Positions 52,265-64,000 of a stretch of DNA of 64,000 nucleotides are shown piece after piece. Source of the stretch: Dasyornis broadbenti (Eukaryota > Chordata > Aves > Passeriformes > Dasyornithidae). The stretch spans positions 1 to 64,000 of the forward strand of contig VZRN01004407.1 in assembly GCA_013397935.1 (NCBI GenBank), given 5' to 3'. Each line of letters begins with the position of its first letter. Positions within the stretch are counted from its first letter, which is position 1. The notes beneath the pieces were generated by a model that saw only the letters and a program-made list of their open reading frames with translations, did not search any database and was not told the origin of the DNA. A program made the position numbers and the translations under genes.

Positions 52265-53252
52265 CTGGTTTGAAATAAAAGCTGTTGTCTCAAAGCACAG
52301 TGAACGCTCAACCCTCAGAGCAGGAGGGTGATGTTTCTTGCTGGAGCAGTGGGCACTAAACCAAAAACAATACGCTTGCTGCTGGGTAGTTCAGTCATCC
52401 TAAAAGGCAGGTATGATACCAGTGCCTGATCCAATTGCCCGACACAACAGGGAGCTCAGCTCAGCCAGCTCTTTGCTGACCATTTTTCTGTTGTAGCCAA
52501 TAATGATATTCATTGCAGGTGTAAGATGCTACTGCTCTGACTTCGTTATTCAGTGGCTTAAATGCTTTGACCTAAGTTTCTTGATCCTTGATCCTGCCCT
52601 GTCTAAAATGAAATCTCTACCCAGAAAACACCTTGAAGCAGCACTTTAGAGCTCTGTGACAACCAGTGAGCCTTATCAGGTCAAGGAATTAAAGCTGTAG
52701 CAGGACTTGTTAGCCAGAGCCTTGCAATCAGTGGTACAATGTAAAGTCAATTTTAGAAAACTTTCTGTGCTTCCAAAAGACACTTGCAGGCTATGAAGTT
52801 ATTCTGTTTCTCCTAATTTCTGTACACAAGGTAGTGGAAGACAACTGGAAGGGTTTCTCATGTGTCTCTGTTAAGATTAATGTAGTTGCAGCCATTTACA
52901 AAGCCACAAAACGACACAGGTTGTTGGAAACGTTTATTGAATATGAGAAAACAAAACCATATAAATTGCCTAAGGGCCTAACTAGTAGAGAAATGGGTTA
53001 AATTGAATGCAGGTCTCTATAACTTATTTCTCTGAATATGCCCCATCTCTGGCTGCCACTTGTGGTGGGAGGAGATCCTCAAAGATGGGATATGGGGACA
53101 TGACACTGGTGTTGAGTAGGTCAGTCAAAACCAGCACACACACTGTAGGGCAGCCACTGTGTGAGATTTGGGGTGGGATAGGTTTTTTATTTAATGGTAT
53201 CTGCAACTTTTCTTATCTCTGGAAGGTGTCTGTTCCTAGGTAAGCTTTGTTC

Positions 53253-53266
53253 TTTATTTATTTATT
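53253..53266. repeat. (TTTA)n microsatellite, short
   Basis: Three and a half TTTA units followed by related TTCATGCATTCA sequence. Confidence 0.75.
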
Positions 53267-54038
53267 CATGCATTCATTTTTGGAATTGACTTTTTATGTA
53301 GTCCTGTCCTAAAGTTGCTCTGTCTCAGCTGTGGACCACTGGCATTCAATACTTTTGCCTAAATTCATGCACTCAGGAGTGAGATCACAAAAGGATCATG
53401 TAAGTGGCTGTGCTGAAGGGTTTTGCCTTTTCCAAGGAACCAGAGTTGCTGGCTGCACTCCTGTTGATGCATAGCTCTCCTAGCACTTGATTTTAAGTAG
53501 AAATTGGCCCAGCATGCATTGGTTCCACATTAAGAATTGTCTGCTTTGACCTTCTAGGCATATACGGGTCTCCCAATTGGTTCTTCAGAGCTGGTGCAGG
53601 AAAACTGAGTCTCCAAGGAACAGTAAATGCTCTATTACCTTTTATATTAGTTTTTTTCTGAAAGCTTCTGTGAGACAACAGCTTCCTCAGAAATAAAAAT
53701 TAATCACAAAGTGCTGTAAACCAGCCAATAAATGACCGAGTATTATCTAAATATTTGTTTGATTGTATAACTCTCTTGATCTCTCAAAAACCCCACACCT
53801 TTGGATGAGATCAAATGCTCAAAGTTAAATCAGTAGAGGTAATTTGTGAGCATCTGAGAAGCATCAAGAAGCAGAACCATTCCACTGTGGTATCAGAGGT
53901 TAAGTGTGAGTGTCACAGGAATGCAAATTTGTCCACATTTTAAACCAGAGAGAACATGAAATATTAAACATAGTTCAATTATCCATCTGTGAAATCTCAC
54001 AAGCTGCTGTTGATTATTCTTTTAACTCTCACACTTAC

Positions 54039-54117
54039 CTGTGGATGTCCGTGGGGCTGCTAAGGATATGTTGCACTGCTTCATTTGTTTCAGCAAAAGA
54101 GAAGCAAAATGGATGGA
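54039..54117 (-). other. Candidate internal exon, minus strand (79 bp)
   Basis: On the minus strand the acceptor is a pyrimidine stretch ending in TTCTATTTTTCTAG, just before base 54117, and the donor is CAG followed by GTAAGTG (plus-strand CACTTACCTG at 54032-54041), a consensus 5' splice site. Two of three frames are open throughout. One of them contains SFAETNEAVQHILSS, with an ordinary soluble-protein composition. I do not recognise the family. There is no other proof of transcription; it may be a chance match, but it is the best-formed exon-like unit on this strand. Confidence 0.25.
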
Positions 54118-55337
54118 CTAGAAAAATAGAATAAAGATGCTTTAGGCAATTTCTTTTCTGCATCCCAGAAGAGAGCTGGGAGCTAATGGGTTCTGATCCA
54201 GATCAGCAGGGTGTTACAACACCGAAATAACGCAAGGTGTTTTGAATGAGAAAATGCGTTGTATAAGTCAAATTAGAATTCTGCACTGGGTCACAACATT
54301 TGAAACCTTTTAATTTACATTTGTAAGGTGATCCAGCTCAAGAGACATTTGACAGCCAAAAAAAAATTAACCTTTTTGAACAGATACTTCCTGTTAGCTG
54401 CTTAACAGACTTTTTTCTTTTCAAAGCTGAAATAAATAAAAGATGGGGAAAAAATCAATATGTAAACAGGTGGAGAAATTTATTGGCTGAGAGTGTGGGC
54501 AGAACTAATTTAGATAAGGCTATGCTTCTGCAGTAATCCAAGGTTTCAAAATAACCTCCTTTGCAAATGTTTGACCTTATGAGTAATCCACAGTTGATGA
54601 AGGTGTACCAGAAAAGTTTGCTTCACTTCTGGAACTTATTGATCAAGTAAGAACATAGGTATTATTTGTTTTAATCAAATTGTTTGTTTGTTGAGGGTTT
54701 TTTTGGTGTTGTTTTTGGTTTTTTGGTTGCATTGTTGGACTCTTGTTTGGGTTCTGTACGGGCTCGTAGTCTCCAATTCTTTACAGCAGTGCAGCCTGTG
54801 GGGTTCCCAGCTGAAGCCTGGGCAGATCTGGTTTTCCCAACAGATCAGCCTGCAATACAATAAACACAGCATTTCCCACTGGTCTGTCAGGGAGAAACAA
54901 CAGTGGGAGTAAATACAGGAATTAGTTCTGTGGTGGCTCCAAAAAGCACGGTAGCCAATGGGACCAGCTGGACTCTTGTTCTGTCTCGTGTATTCAACAA
55001 GTTTTGAATGGCAAAGTCTGTCTCTGATCCTGCAGTTGTGCTCTTCACGCCTTGCCTGCACCTCCAAAATAGGCAGGAGGCAGCTGCTGCTTGTTGCACC
55101 TTTGTCAGCTGCATTTCTCATCAGCCTTGACAAGTGGCTGGAATTCTGCAGGTCACTGCTTTCCAGGTGAGTTGGAATGAAGAGAAGATCCCTCTCTATA
55201 CACCCATGCACTGTGTTTGAAGGCGCAGTTAGTACATGCTGCGTGATCTGTGACTTTTTAGTCCTGAGACAAGGAACAGGGTGTTTTCACCACATTTTGC
55301 ACCAAATTAGAGACACCAGGAAGGCGAATGAATGAAT

Positions 55338-55399
55338 ATTACAGAATTAGCTAGGTTGGAAAAGACCTTTGAGATCATCAAGTCCAACCTGTTCGTGTC
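55338..55399 (-). mobile_element. CR1 LINE, short 5'-truncated 3' tail
   Basis: On the plus strand the stretch around 55350-55391 (GGTTGGAAAAGACC, then GATCATCAAGTCCAACC) is the reverse complement of the well-known CR1 3' end, which in sense orientation reads towards a short octamer-type repeat such as ATTCTGTG. The element therefore lies on the minus strand, with its 3' end at the lower coordinate, where ATTCTGTAATATTCATTC is a worn octamer tail. About 60 bp remain; no coding part of CR1 was found beyond 55400. This is the main evidence that the window is sauropsid, probably avian. Confidence 0.85.
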
Positions 55400-55738
55400 T
55401 TGGAAAGGAAGATGTGCAGAGTTCCTCATTCCAAGCGGAGCACAGACTCTCTGAATTGCCATGGCGAACATTCACAATGTATTCTAGCTGTGCTCCTCAG
55501 CCTTCCTGCTCACATGGAATAAAGGAATTACTCTTGAGGAGCTGATGAAGGAATTTGTATGAACACAAGCTGTCAGTTTGGAAGTTTTCAACAGCTCAAC
55601 AGGGCCACGTCTTTTCCTTCTGCTTCCAGGAGAGGTCGGGGAGTTAATCTATACAGAAAACATCCTAATTGCTGCTCATTCTCATGAAACAATTATATCT
55701 GACAATCCACCTGTTAAAATCTTTCCAGTTTTGGGTAA

Positions 55739-55755
55739 AAACAACAACAACAACA
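55739..55755. repeat. (AAC)n microsatellite
   Basis: Five to six AAC units, giving an asparagine string in a spurious ORF. Confidence 0.88.
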
Positions 55756-56698
55756 AAAATCAATGATTCCACAGAAATCGTTGCACCTTTCAAGGCTCAT
55801 TACAGACCCAGAGTATCAGGCTTTCAGTGTCCTACCCACAAAGATACTTGGTTCTGCAAAAAATATAAGGGCAAATAAGGCAAGATAGTTACTTTGGTAG
55901 GGCTTGCTCAGTAGGCCATCATCTCTAGGATTTTGTTACATACTGGTGTGAGTGGCTGTGCAAACTTTATGAAACTTCAGCATTTAAAACTCAAATAAGT
56001 AAAAATGAGTAATGTTTAATGGGTATCTTTTTCTATACCATACTGGGCCTGTCACCACTGATTTTAAACAAATGACTAGACTAGCAAAAGTCTTAAATTT
56101 TCTCATATCCTCTGCTGCCTCATTATAAAGACATTTCAGACAAGAACACCAAAAGTTTTTTTTGTCCAAGTCTTTTTATTTCCTCAGATAGTAACAAACA
56201 CTGGAGGGGGAGAGGGTTCTTGGATGATATGGGAGAACATGAATCTTGACTTATCAACAGAGTCATCAGGTCTCTCAAAACTTAAGTTCTGGCTTGGGTG
56301 ATATCCACATGTTATTTCAGAGCACTGACTAACAGTGTATTATCAGAAAAGGAGAGGAGCTTGAGATCTGTTTCCTTCACACATTGGCAATAAAAAAATC
56401 ACTGCTTTTTTATGTTCTCTCACACTTCTCGAAACAAAAATTCTCTCACAGGTGTTTTGTTCAGAGCTCAGCTTGATGGGGAAAGATATATGTGAGGAAT
56501 ACATGAATCAGTATCTTCACGTTCAGATTTGTTTACTGCCAAGCGCTGTGGAAAGTCTTGGCCAGAAGGTAAAGGGGCTTTACCACCAGATAGTGACAAA
56601 AGTGTGACTCTGTGATTGAGTATTTTCCTCTGGTTCTACTACTAGGAGTTTCTGTAGGTTTCTTTCCACTCTTTTACATCTGTGTGGTGGGAGACAGG

Positions 56699-56739
56699 AG
56701 GAGTGAAAGCAGCACTCCAGCAGGAGTGAAAGCAGCACT
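56699..56739. repeat. 23-bp tandem duplication, 1.8 copies
   Basis: AGGAGTGAAAGCAGCACT occurs exactly at 56699-56716 and 56722-56739. The perfect identity suggests a recent duplication. Confidence 0.9.
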
Positions 56740-59700
56740 AAATGGCAAGGGTTCAATCAATTCAGCCCTCAGGTTTCCCTGGTGGAGAAAGGGCTGCTGA
56801 GAGGGAGTATGAGGAGCACATCAATCCACTGCTTCCTTTAGAGATGGGAATTTTCAGTTCTTTCCCATAGCTGTAATCCCAAAATGAATAATTTCCCAGA
56901 GCTGTGCTGTCAGTGTCAGTAATGGGAGTGAAATTATTTCCTGCAGGAATGGTGAGAGCTCAGTTCAGCATTGCAAACCCCAGCTCAGAGGTCCCTCAGC
57001 AGCAGAACATTGCCACAGACATCACTGGATGTGGGAGTTCAGCAAAGTTCCCACAAATCTTTTCAGGATTAGCAATCCTGTAAAGGTCATAAATCCCAGT
57101 CTGGGATAACTGCGAGGACTCCAGTCCCAGGTATTTTCTCAAATACATCAGCCCTGTTTAGAAAGGGAAAGGTTGCTGCTGATTTGAGGGCGTTTCTGTG
57201 GCTGGCCCCATGGACATGGTTAAGTCTTTCTGGAGACAAAGCAGACTGCAACACAGCTGGATTCGCCACTGTGCATTGACCTGACTGGCTCTTCGTCCCT
57301 GGAACGGTTTGACATCTTGTACCAGAGTTGTAAAACCTCAGTCTGGGAAAAGCATCACTGCATATTACCCTACAAACGTCAAATATCGTTGTGTTACTTT
57401 AGAAAGTCACTGTGATGGGTATAGAGCAGGGCTGTGGAGCTTGCACACTGCTTTTCTCCTGCCTTTTGGAAAACAGTGGGCTGCCTGGGAGTCTAGAGCA
57501 TCTAAATATCAGCAGTTCTGTAAAGTCCCTCTCTGGGTGTCAGTTTCTTTCATTAAATCCCATTATTTATGTTTGCTATCCATCATGGGGAGCTGGAGAA
57601 AGGAATTCTAACGTTAAAGAACTTGAATATCTGAATTTGCATAGACAGAGCTATTAATCTCTTTCTCTGTCCTTTCCTAACTCCAATCCTGAGTCAGTGT
57701 CTTTCTGAACTGACTGCATTCCATAGTTTATTTCAGTGTTTCTTTGTCTTTTCCATCTCACCTCTGAGTTTCCTTCCTTAAGCAAAATCATGGTTTCCCC
57801 TCTGAGAAATTTAAGAAAATCCTCAATTTCTCATTTCTTATTGTATTCAAGTTCCACTGAAGTATTTTCAGACTAAAAAAGCAGAAATTTTTCACTGACA
57901 GTAAATCCAGAAACATTTATTTGGATTTATGTTATCTACATATTTTATTTCTGGGTTCCAAGACATGAGGAAATTGTTCTTTGTTTCTTTTGCTTGAAAT
58001 CATAATTACTATATTGATAATCCGTCATTTTCAAATTCACCAGTTTCCTGTTGGTAGATTCATTTTTACCATCAGTGTCTGGCCAGTTCAATCAACTGTT
58101 CCCTGTGGGATATTTTTCTGTATTTCTGTCTATTTGTTAGCGAGAGAAAAAAAAACCACTCATAAAATAATCTATCAGAAATCTCAGGAGGCTGAAAAGG
58201 CCCTGTATTTCTCTTACTCTTTTGTTTGTTTGTTGAGACATAAAATACCAGAATAGAGCACCTTCTCCCCTGAAACTCAACACAATTTATTTAATAGGGT
58301 ATTCTACGGCAAATAATTGAAATACGTTGAGAATAAATATTAGATTTATGTAAACAAGGCAGCTTGAGTAACCTGAAGGGAAAGTAAGATGAAATAATCT
58401 TATCACAGGCACAACTGAGACTTTGTTTTGGTTTACTTTAGAAGATATATATTTCTAAGTTATGCTATATTAGGGATTTCTATGCACATCATTTAACATT
58501 AAAATATAAAATAAACAAGCAAGGTAATGTCTTATTTAAATATTCATAAGTGGTTGACTCTGTGTGTCTGTGTGTACTTTCAGAGCTGTGCTGTATCTCT
58601 GAGGAGATGAAAAATAATTTATTATTAGTGCATATTCTCATAATCTAAATATTAGCCCAGAACAGCAAGTTTTATCAACATGTTCCTCACAAAGTCTTGC
58701 CCGTACACTATGCCAGGAAAAGAACTGTCAGGAGGTATTTGCTTATTCTGCGTTGTGTGTTCTTATCCTGATGAAAGGTAAGGGGACAATTTTCTCACAC
58801 CTGGAATTTCAAGGTTTCAAGAAGTCACCAGGAGTCTAGAATATGTCTTCCGGTTGTCATTGTGTTTTCTAAAGGAAATACATAAACTAAATCAGGAGAA
58901 GCTGGCCTGACTTTTCACCCCATTCCTGAAATGAAAATGGCAGCCTATATGCTGCTTTAAGATCAGCTAAAAGTAAAGTTTATAGTGTATCATATTTTGT
59001 ATTTCTGAAAAGAGAAAACAACTGCATTTGGGTTGTTTTTTGGGGGGATATATTTTTTTAACTCAGTAGCAAAACAACTCTTCTCTGAAGGGGAATTTAA
59101 TATTTTTGAAGATGAAAAAGCTAAGGACTGAGAAATATCTTATTTTTTCACTTTAGAGTCAAAAAACCTAGCAGAAGAACTTGGAAAATTACAACATATT
59201 CAATGTTTGATCCATTCTGTTCTCAGCCTTAAAAAGAAATGATTAAAAATTCATTTTGAAGTCAGCTTTGCATGTATCCTGTAGATACAAGCCTGGTTGA
59301 CAGAGTGGGTTCAGATTTGTAGACATCTTTGTACATGTAAGAATAAATAAACAAGAGGGCTAAGAATAGACGAGAAAGCGCAAACGCGTTTGGTGGGGTT
59401 TGCTGACAAACTCTCAGCAGTGACACGTAATACATTGGACCTGATGCAAATTTATCAGGGGAGGTGGCTTTAAATATTTGAGGTGATTGTACGGGGCACT
59501 TTTTCTCATTAGGGATTAACACAGATAAAGTAGTTTACTTTGCCTGTGCAGCTTCTTTGGATAAGTTACTTCTGAATTTTACTGTTTCAAATACTCAGAA
59601 GATGAAACCCAGAATAAACCGTAATCTCTGGTATCTGGAAACCTGACTAATGACCCATTCTTATAGCTTTGCATGCTACTTGCAGTGCTCTTGTGGAAAT

Positions 59701-61398
59701 TGAAATGCCCAGGTCGATCCTTTTTAGCAGGAAATGGGTGGCGGGGGCCGGGTCACTCCTGAAAACATTTTGTCACGAAGGAATTCACAGTCAGACACAG
59801 AAACCCTGCCCTTTGGCAGTGCAGTCACTGCAAAGGGAGAACACTCTGATAGTCATGCACCTCTGAAGAGCTACTGCAGCTCAGAGAACTGACTCAAAGC
59901 TGGTTTTGAGGACTTTACGTTCTCAGTTAATGGAAAAATGCCATAATTAGCAGATTTAGTAGGAGAAAAGCAATATTAACTTGAGAATGCTTTCAAGCAG
60001 CCCATTTATTTATTGCTCTTAAAAGACATCATTAAATTCCTTCATGAAGTAAGAAAATGTTCCCCATCAGAAGCTTAATATTATTCTATTACAAGGCAAG
60101 TTTTGGCCATGGTATTTTCACCTTCCTCTTTTTTTTTTCCTGTAGTTTTCTTCTGCGTAATGACGAGGATTATTTGAGAGGGTAGAGGCTCCTTGTTGAG
60201 ATGAATGTGATGTAAAGTCAATGTCACTCGAAACCCAATGAAAAATGACTCAGGGTTGATGGAGAATTGCCAGTCCCATCTGGTGGTGACACTTACTCCC
60301 TAAGTGAAGTCTTAGCTGACTGTACGTGATTTTATTTGGGATACACCTTCTGTAATTGGTACAGAAATGACAGCACAGAAATGAAAGCATCTTCATACCC
60401 TCCTCGCTGCTCTCTACATCTCGGCCACTTTTCTTCAGCACATTTTTCTTTTTTCCTTATTCCTAAATTCAGATTTGAGTGTAGCTAAGAAATGCAGGAT
60501 GTGTTCCTCCTCTGTTAGGGTGAGAACTGAACCACTGAAGGAGTCCAGAATGCAGGGGGGAAACTAAATTATGGCAATTCACCTAATACTTCACCCTTTA
60601 ACTTGTAGGACCTTTCTGACACAGTAGGCTCATCTTCTTTAATTTCCCTTCTTTAGCAGGCTGATGGACTTGCCTGTTTCAGGTAGCAGAAATTAGGATG
60701 CAAGAGTGGCCTGTGGCCTCGCAGAGCAAATGCTGCTGTGCTTCTTGTGGTGCTGTGCTTGGCAGCTGGAGGATGCTTTTGCTGGAATATCAGCTCAGCG
60801 TTGCTTTAAAAGGCAAAGACAATAAGTGATGGAGGAGGAAAAATGAAATTAAGTCTTACACACACCCAGGCTGTAAGATGTGTTTGAAAACCAGAAAAGA
60901 TGACTCAGGTCTAAGGGCCCTGAACAACTGTATTGGAAGGTGGAGCATGCAAAACAAAAAGCAATGAATGTTAATTGACAAGTATTTGATACATGAGGTT
61001 CCGGTTTTGTTGTCAAAATAACTCCATAGCTACAATACCCACTGTTGCCCCATGTTTTAGTTTCAGCTCTCTGGAGCAAAAGTTCTAGGGAGAAAATGCC
61101 AAGATAGAATGAAGGATAAATGAGGAGAAAGGGGGGCGCAGGAATGGGGGACACAGGGTTATTTAACATGTGCTGACAGAGCTAACATGGCATGTGAAAT
61201 CCACATTTCAGTACCTGTCCTGAAGCCTCTGTTTGGCATCAAGAATGTACTAAGACCTAATTTTTGTCTAGACAAGCAGTGAAGACCAGTAGCTGTGATT
61301 TCTCTCACAGTTCATGGTACCATAGTGCTCCACTGCATTATTCATGTTTTCCTGACGCATGAAACATTTGCTGTCAAGTCCAGAACATATTTCAATCT

Positions 61399-61455
61399 AA
61401 AAAAAAAGAAAAAAAATTAGAATGAGAGGGGGAGAGAGAGAAAGACAAGAAAAGG
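61399..61455. repeat. Purine-rich low-complexity tract
   Basis: A-rich then GA-rich sequence with only three pyrimidine-containing interruptions. Simple low complexity; no gene signal. Confidence 0.8.
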
Positions 61456-62816
61456 GCATCAGGTCCTATGCAGAGCTGTCATTAGTTGTGTTGGTACAAC
61501 TGGCAGTATGACTAGGAACCCTGAAGTCCATGCAGAAATAAAACCAGAGCAGTTAACTTTTGGCTTCTTTGTTCCTTTTCTGTTGTTTGGCTTCTTAAAG
61601 TGTTGCTGAACTAAGGATGTCCTTGAATTTCCATTCTTGACTATTGGGATAAAATTCCTCCAGATGGGGATGTTTTTCAGATTGACACTGCTTTGGCTCC
61701 CAGTATCACCCTGACAGCGCTATTTTGTGCCACATTTCTGATGTTCTCCATGTTACTACCTTTACACAACACTTTGGCACATTCTTTACTTTCCTTTCTT
61801 CCTGACAAACCTTTCAACTCCCCTTTCTCTGTAGGCTTCACAGCTTAAGGCTGCACATTGTAACCTATATGATACCTCTGCATGCCAACCCCAACAACTG
61901 TGCTCTTGAATTATATTTATCATTAATTTGGCCATTTGGTTCTTCCCTACTGCTCAGCTGTCAGATAAAAATTCTTACTTTACTAGTGGAAGTGTCTTGA
62001 CATGAGTTCAGCCTCTCTGGTCATTCTAAATCTGAAGAGATCACTTTGAAAGATAGGGCATTAAGCAGGTTCCTGTGGTGGTTTCTCAGTCCTTGGTCTC
62101 TGGTGAGACTGCAAATAGAGGTGAGAATTTCTGTCAGCTGTGATTGTGCTGTGGAAACTACAGACACTCTTTTTTAAAGGAAATTCTGCAATTTAAATTT
62201 TGAAGAAACATAGAAAGTGAAAGTACTTCTCTGCAATTTATCATTTAATGTGAGTATGGGAAATTGAAGCCTTCCTGATCTCTGTCTTGTCTTCTATTGC
62301 TCTAGTTCTCTTCTGGATAATTTTTCTTTTTTTTTAAACTGGTCTACAAAGACCAGTTGTGAATTGAACAGTTTAACAGTCTGAAAACAGATCCTCCAAC
62401 ATCTGCAGTTATAGCTGAAGGACAAACCGGCTCTTATTGGAGACTGGAGGGAGCAGGGACCACCATGCTGAGCACAGACTTGAAATGCAGGAGTGTCTTT
62501 AGAAAAACAATGGAATGACTTCCTGAATTCCCATTTCTGCTTTTTAAGCTTGCTGTGTCACATTAAGAGCCTTTCTCCGTCATCAGCTCATTGCCATGAG
62601 AATAAATGAGCTGTCACACTCTGAGTACTCTGGGCTAAATCCTGCCTTTAGACGTCTGAAATTTCATTTGTGTCAATAGAAGTTTCATCCACATGCACAT
62701 CCATGCATTCTTGTGCCTGTGGCGATTCAGTAAATGGAGAATGGGAGGAGCTTTAATTTTTAAGGGAAAGTCACCAGTTACTCATATGCAAATGGGATAT
62801 AATTTCTGCTTCTTAC

Positions 62817-62895
62817 CTTTTAAATCACCACATGAATTAATGAAGAAAACAAATCCACAATCAAATTTATGGATCTCTCTGTACAAATGGATGGT
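62817..62895 (-). other. Candidate internal exon, minus strand (79 bp)
   Basis: The minus-strand donor is AAG followed by GTAAGAAG (plus-strand CTTCTTACCTT at 62809-62819), which is strong. The acceptor (TTTACTGCTGTAAAG) is weak. One frame is open for all 26 codons and ends one base into a codon, which fits the open frame of the candidate at 54039-54117 if the two were joined. No family was recognised. Confidence 0.15.
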
Positions 62896-63956
62896 CTTTA
62901 CAGCAGTAAATTAGATCAGATTTATTTTGTATTGCATATGCTTTTTAAAATCCCATGATGTTGCATCTTTTTGTATACACAACAGGTATCTGTTACAGCA
63001 AAATGTATAAAATGCAGTATTGAGCATCAGAAGTGGCCAGGTGATTAGAATTGGGCTTAGACCTTATTAAATCCAATCAAATGTTTTTGTTGACTTCATT
63101 AGAGATTTTTTTTTAAAAATGATAGACATAGAAATAAACTGTTGCCATTTCATTATCATATTTTATGCTTCATTGCTAGCACTGAAAATACAAGGATCTA
63201 TACCTACTTCCTCGAGTAAGTCTTTGAGAGAACGTGGAATTCTTCATAAGCATTAACTCTGTAAAAATGTATCCTCTTTACAAGAAAGTAAAATCCCACT
63301 ATCTAGACCACATAAAATCCACTATTACAGCACTGTGAAAAAAAAAAAAAAGAAAATAATCAACTTTTCTAAGGCTAATGGAGTTTCTAATATGAAAGTG
63401 TTGCATTTGAGAAATAATAGAGATCATGAAAAAGTAAATCAGTTTTAGTAGAAGTAGCACTCAGTGAAAGATCAAGGGGTTGGGGGAGACTTTGGTGACG
63501 AATGTGTTGTAACAATGCTGTAATAAGATGTTTTCATTAGTACTGCGTTTCCTTCTTCCCCTTGTTGCCAGAGCATGGTGGTTTTGTGTCTGGAAATGAA
63601 AACAAAACTTTAAATGATGGATCAAAACTTGGAGAGAATGTTTCTATTTACTTTTGGGCTTTTTTAGTTTGTTTGGCTGAAAATGTCATCTACTCCAGTC
63701 TGAGAAAGTAAACTCCCCTGCACCAGACCCTGGCAGCAGACTTGTGACAAGGACACTGAATGTGCTAAACCAACACCAAGATGATCTATAACACAAAGGT
63801 CAAAATAAACTTTACAGGGTAAATAGGAAGGATGGCAAGTGCAGCTATTTCAGAAACTTTTAGAGTGACTCAAAGCCTGCTGACTAAAATCAGTGTGAGC
63901 CAAGACTGGGGCATCAAAGAAATGTGAAAGAAAAGTTTGACTCTAGAGGTTCTCTT
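62896..63956. other. Non-coding DNA, no gene seen
   Basis: AT-rich unique sequence. A good plus-strand acceptor (CCTTCTTCCCCTTGTTGCCAG, ending about 63571) has no matching donor or long open frame. The poly(A) run at 63338 is the only simple repeat. Confidence 0.7.
63338..63351. repeat. Poly(A) tract, 14 nt
   Basis: Simple A run continuing as GAAAATAAT; no associated element recognised. Confidence 0.95.
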
Positions 63957-64000
63957 GCTCATCATGCTATTCCTTTTATTTTTTTCCCCTCCTTTCTAGG
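63957..64000 (+). other. Predicted 3' splice site at the right edge of the window
   Basis: A branch-point-like CTCAT is followed by an uninterrupted T/C-rich tract without any AG, then CTTTCTAG at 63992-63999 and G at 64000. This is a textbook acceptor, and an exon would begin at base 64000, just outside what can be seen. Its existence needs the next bases to the right. Confidence 0.45.

Larger units (their letters stand above)
46096..55337. other. Non-coding DNA, no gene seen apart from exon candidates
   Basis: This stretch holds the exon candidates at 49479, 52202 and 54039 and the longest ORF of the window (178 codons, minus, 54675-55211), which has no recognisable domain and ends in sequence antisense to a G/T-rich stretch. 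A plus-strand CAG followed by GTGAGT donor lies at 55166-55173. If 46040-46095 is a retroposed tail, the transcript body would begin here, but no source gene was recognised. Confidence 0.68.
55400..62816. other. Non-coding DNA, no gene seen
   Basis: No further CR1 sequence follows the tail at 55338. ORFs reach about 106 codons (60849-61169, minus) without domains. An acceptor-like TTTCTGTCTATTTGTTAG at about 58140 leads into a short open frame ending at 58256. The region holds the AAC repeat, the 23-bp duplication at 56699 and a purine-rich tract at 61399. Confidence 0.72.

Noticed and set aside
54841..54900. CAATACAATAAACACAGC resembles the polyadenylation region of avian retroviral-type LTRs.
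   Set aside because: No TG...CA ends, TATA box at the right distance, primer-binding site or second LTR copy could be seen; AATAAA with AT-rich context is common.
1..64000. CRISPR arrays, tRNA or rRNA genes, bacterial operons, intact endogenous retroviruses.
   Set aside because: No regularly spaced repeats, cloverleaf-like genes, ribosomal sequence, paired LTRs or gag/pol/env-like frames were seen by eye on either strand.

Overview
This window looks like non-coding DNA from an amniote genome, most likely a bird. The base composition is AT-rich, recognisable interspersed repeats are very sparse, there are no mammalian-type SINEs, and the one clear young-type repeat is a short 3' tail of a CR1 LINE (55338-55399, minus strand) of the kind found in sauropsid and especially avian genomes. 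The bird call is an inference from these traits. No operons, bacterial-type genes, CRISPR arrays, tRNAs or rRNAs were seen. Open reading frames are short (longest 178 codons), overlap on both strands and match no protein family I recognise, so I annotate no intact protein-coding gene. The window reads as intron or gene desert.

Layout. 1-17.5 kb: unique non-coding DNA with homopolymer runs. 17.55-18.12 kb: the most informative element, a decayed non-LTR retrotransposon reverse transcriptase. Its fingers/palm motifs are still readable in order, but frameshifts, stop codons and a lost catalytic aspartate show it is dead, and its 'QGC-LSP' motif separates it from the CR1 clade that dominates bird genomes. 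18.1-40.5 kb: non-coding, with a small CpG-rich patch (26.0-26.3 kb), a terminal-exon-like segment (26.9-27.2 kb), an AT palindrome (32.7 kb) and a 40-nt pyrimidine tract (32.0 kb). 40.5 kb: a 17-N assembly gap inside a poly(A) run. 40.6-55.3 kb: non-coding, with a 56-nt poly(T) at 46.04 kb that on the minus strand follows an AATAAA hexamer and so resembles a retroposed transcript end. 55.3-64 kb: the CR1 tail and more non-coding DNA. The last bases form a textbook 3' splice site whose exon would start at base 64000.

Several short segments have good splice signals at both ends and an open frame (49479-49543 on plus; 54039-54117 and 62817-62895 on minus). They are listed as low-confidence exon candidates. 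They lie on both strands, none encodes a sequence I recognise, and in 64 kb some such matches are expected by chance. I found no convincing undescribed biological system. The best leads are the non-CR1 LINE fossil and the minus-strand exon candidates, whose phases are mutually compatible.
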